Positions 31,142 through 33,055 of a DNA stretch of 33,055 nucleotides are shown in pieces; within the stretch, counting starts at the first letter, position 1; every line of letters begins with the position of its first letter. A program made the translations under genes and the position numbers. The notes beneath the pieces are model-generated. The model was given only the letters and a program-made list of their open reading frames with translations, had not been told where the DNA came from and did no database searches. The DNA comes from Bacteroidota bacterium (GTDB lineage Bacteria > Bacteroidota > Bacteroidia > Flavobacteriales > Weeksellaceae). The stretch is from contig JAEZDQ010000082.1 of the NCBI GenBank assembly GCA_023433225.1, forward strand, positions 1-33,055, in the 5' to 3' direction.

Positions 31142-32425
31142 ATGAAAATCTGGGACAAAGGTTTCTCTGTAAACGATAAAATCGAAAAATTCACCGTGGG
31201 GAAAGACCGAATTTTAGACGGATATCTTGCGAAATATGATGCGATTGCTTCAAAAGCACAAGCCAATATGCTGGCAAAAGTCGGAATAATTTCGGCCGAT
31301 GATAATGCTAAATTGCAATTAGCTTTGGATGAAATTATTCAACAAACCGAAAACGGAAACTTTGTCATCGATGAAAATTTTGAAGATGTCCATTCCAAAA
31401 TTGAAGCGGAACTAATCCTTAAAACAGGCGATGCCGGAAAAATGATTCACACCGCTCGTTCTCGAAATGATCAGGTTTTAGTGGCCATTCAATTGTTTTT
31501 GAAAGAATATTTATCGGAAACCAAAACAAAAGTTTTGGAGTTGATAGACATAATGGTAAACAAGGCGGACGAACATAAAGCCGATTTAATGCCCGGATAT
31601 ACGCATTTCCAGGCGGCGATGCCGAGTAGTTTCGGGATGTGGTTTTCGGCTTATGCAGAAAATTTGTTGTCCGATTTACATTTTCTGGATGCAGCCTATA
31701 AAGTTGCCGACCAAAATCCATTGGGCTCGGGTGCAGGATTCGGAACGAGTTTCCCTATCGACCGAAAAGCAACTACCGAAGAATTGGGTTTTGGCGAAAT
31801 GGCAGTAAGCTCCGTAGGTGCGCAAATGTTACGCGGAAAATCCGAAAAATCTACAGCCGTGGCGATTTCCATGATTTGCGGAACCCTATCCAAAATGTCC
31901 TACGATTTGGTGATGTACAACAGCCAAGATATGGGATTTGTGAAAATACCAAAGGAAATGACGACGGGCTCGTCCATTATGCCGCACAAAAAAAATCCTG
32001 ATGTCTTTGAATTGACGCGCGCGCATTGCAACCGATTACAAGGATTGCCAAATGACATCATTTTGACCATCAATAATTTACCGAGCGGTTACCACCGCGA
32101 TTTCCAAATTTTGAAAGAAATTTTGTTCGAACCAATGGTTCAATTCAACGACATTTTAGACATTTTGATTTTTGCTTTGCCCCAAATTCAGATTACGGAT
32201 GGGTTTATGAATCAGGAAAAATACGACTCCATTTATACCGTGGAAAACATCAACCATTTATTGCAAACGGGAACTTCTTTCCGCGATGCGTATCGGATTG
32301 TGGGAATTTCAGTTGACGATGGGACTTATGTTCCGCACAAGGAATTCCAAACTTCCCACATGGGTAGTATTCACAATTTAGGTTTGGAGGAAATTCGGGA
32401 GAAGATTGAGCGTTATAAGCGATGA
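31142..32425 (+). CDS. argH: Argininosuccinate lyase
   Basis: This 427-residue enzyme of the fumarase superfamily splits argininosuccinate into arginine and fumarate, the last step of arginine synthesis. Superfamily motifs are TARSRNDQ (104-111), MPGYTHFQ (150-157, with catalytic His155) and the signature GSSIMPHKKNPD (276-287, with Ser278). The length is slightly shorter than in E. coli (457), as usual in Bacteroidota. No other arg gene is next to it here. It has its own promoter box and is convergent with the gene at the right edge, only 5 bases from that gene's stop codon. Confidence 0.97.
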   Translation: MKIWDKGFSVNDKIEKFTVGKDRILDGYLAKYDAIASKAQANMLAKVGIISADDNAKLQLALDEIIQQTENGNFVIDENFEDVHSKIEAELILKTGDAGKMIHTARSRNDQVLVAIQLFLKEYLSETKTKVLELIDIMVNKADEHKADLMPGYTHFQAAMPSSFGMWFSAYAENLLSDLHFLDAAYKVADQNPLGSGAGFGTSFPIDRKATTEELGFGEMAVSSVGAQMLRGKSEKSTAVAISMICGTLSKMSYDLVMYNSQDMGFVKIPKEMTTGSSIMPHKKNPDVFELTRAHCNRLQGLPNDIILTINNLPSGYHRDFQILKEILFEPMVQFNDILDILIFALPQIQITDGFMNQEKYDSIYTVENINHLLQTGTSFRDAYRIVGISVDDGTYVPHKEFQTSHMGSIHNLGLEEIREKIERYKR

Positions 32426-32430
32426 TTTTT

Positions 32431-33055
32431 TCATTGCTCAATGTCAATTGAATGAAAAAGTAAATCATTTACGAATTTCTCAATCTCTTTACTTTCCCTT
32501 GATTTTTTTTTGGAATCATTTCCCTCGTAAATCACTTCAATGGAATCATTTGATTTCTGAAAAATAATCCGCGAAGGATAAGCGATGCTTTTGTTTTCGA
32601 AAATAGTTTGGTTCTCATCTTCATAAACGAGGGTATAATAAATCAGGTAATTCTTTGTCCGGACTTGTAGTTCCCGCAAAAAAATGCTGTCCGAATAAGC
32701 CGTTTCGGCCATCGCGCTGTTTCCCCTTCGCCTTTCATCGATCCCTTTTTGGGAGATATAGTTCTTTTCTTTTTTTTCCGGCGTATCACCCCGAAAAACG
32801 ATGGAAGCCTCATTGTACACTTTTTCTTCTGCACTCTTTTCTTCCTCCAAATCGCTCATTTCCGCTGCCGGTTCCATCATGGGTATTGGATGCGGCGCTA
32901 TATCCGATGCGGGTTCTTCATAGACTTCGGGCATCTCTTGTTTTGTTTCCTGTAATGCGATTGATTGCTTATCTTCTTCCAATTTATCCAAGATTTCAGA
33001 TGCATTTTCCGGGCTGATGGCTTCATTTTTTTGGAAAACAATTGGTGGCTCGGAT
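32431..33055 (-). CDS. Hypothetical protein, 5' part beyond the window
   Basis: The minus-strand frame is open from the window edge to the stop at 32431 (at least 207 residues). A start at TTG 32991 is possible but unlikely, because the upstream codons (SEPPIVFQKNEAISPENASE) continue the same acidic style. The first 100 or so residues are Glu/Pro-rich and probably disordered. The C-terminal part is more ordered, with LQVRTKNYLIYYTLVYEDEN, SIAYPSRIIF and EKFVNDLLFHSIDIEQ at the end. I recognise no family. The low-complexity acidic linker resembles the middle of a membrane-anchored or regulatory protein whose N-terminus lies outside. Confidence 0.6.
   Translation of the reverse strand, partial: SEPPIVFQKNEAISPENASEILDKLEEDKQSIALQETKQEMPEVYEEPASDIAPHPIPMMEPAAEMSDLEEEKSAEEKVYNEASIVFRGDTPEKKEKNYISQKGIDERRRGNSAMAETAYSDSIFLRELQVRTKNYLIYYTLVYEDENQTIFENKSIAYPSRIIFQKSNDSIEVIYEGNDSKKKSRESKEIEKFVNDLLFHSIDIEQ

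Noticed and set aside
32424..32461. Bidirectional terminator between argH and the right-edge gene
   Set aside because: TTTTTCATT/AATGAAAAA arms pair weakly, are AT-only at the base and lie partly in the coding end; too weak to list as a feature.

Overview
The window looks like chromosomal DNA from a member of the Bacteroidota, most likely class Flavobacteriia. The evidence is the gliding lipoprotein gene gldD next to ssb and mutY with a divergent HU gene, the fused murF/alr gene, the tiny COX24/AURKAIP1-type basic protein between HU and rng, A-rich leaders in place of clear Shine-Dalgarno sites, and repeated matches to the Bacteroidota promoter form TTTG-N19-TAnnTTTG. Nearly all the genes are housekeeping, so I would not call this an accessory island.

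Layout. 1-352: a tRNA-Asn gene with a decayed GIY-YIG gene and a second 3' piece of the same tRNA behind it. 405-3883 (minus): mutY, ssb, gldD and rseP, with no gldE. 3979-9464 (plus): HU, a 30-residue basic protein, rng, a PAP2 phosphatase, a nitrilase-family amidase and lepA. 9465-9979: about 500 bases without a gene, holding a 4 x 21 bp tandem repeat. 9980-14667 (minus): a very large secreted protein (DUF11 domains, beta-helix repeats, Big_2-like domain) followed by a small secreted protein that shares its C-terminal module. 14719-15777: about 1 kb without a gene, packed with dispersed palindromes and an exact 60-bp duplication. 15778-22430 (minus): thiL, a thioesterase, a lipoprotein, recX, an ORF6N gene with a stop at codon 2, murF/alr and tdk. 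22638-23036 (plus): two small Pro/His-rich lipoproteins. 23037-25303 (minus): a protein with a phosphorylase-like C-terminal half, translationally coupled to a DUF3109 protein. 25371-32425 (plus): dxs, a MIP18/SufT-type protein, an SPFH protein, a heavy-metal P1B ATPase, a frameshifted secreted-protein gene and argH. 32431-33055 (minus): a gene running off the right edge.

The genes cover DNA repair and recombination (mutY, ssb, recX), translation and RNA processing (tRNA-Asn, lepA, rng, COX24-type protein), envelope building (rseP, murF/alr, PAP2, gldD, surface proteins), cofactor and precursor synthesis (thiL, dxs, SufT-like, tdk, argH) and metal efflux. I saw no CRISPR array, intact insertion sequence, prophage, defence island or riboswitch. 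The points most worth checking are the surface-protein pair with its shared C-terminal module, the palindrome family, the tRNA-Asn scar, and two genes broken by single lesions.
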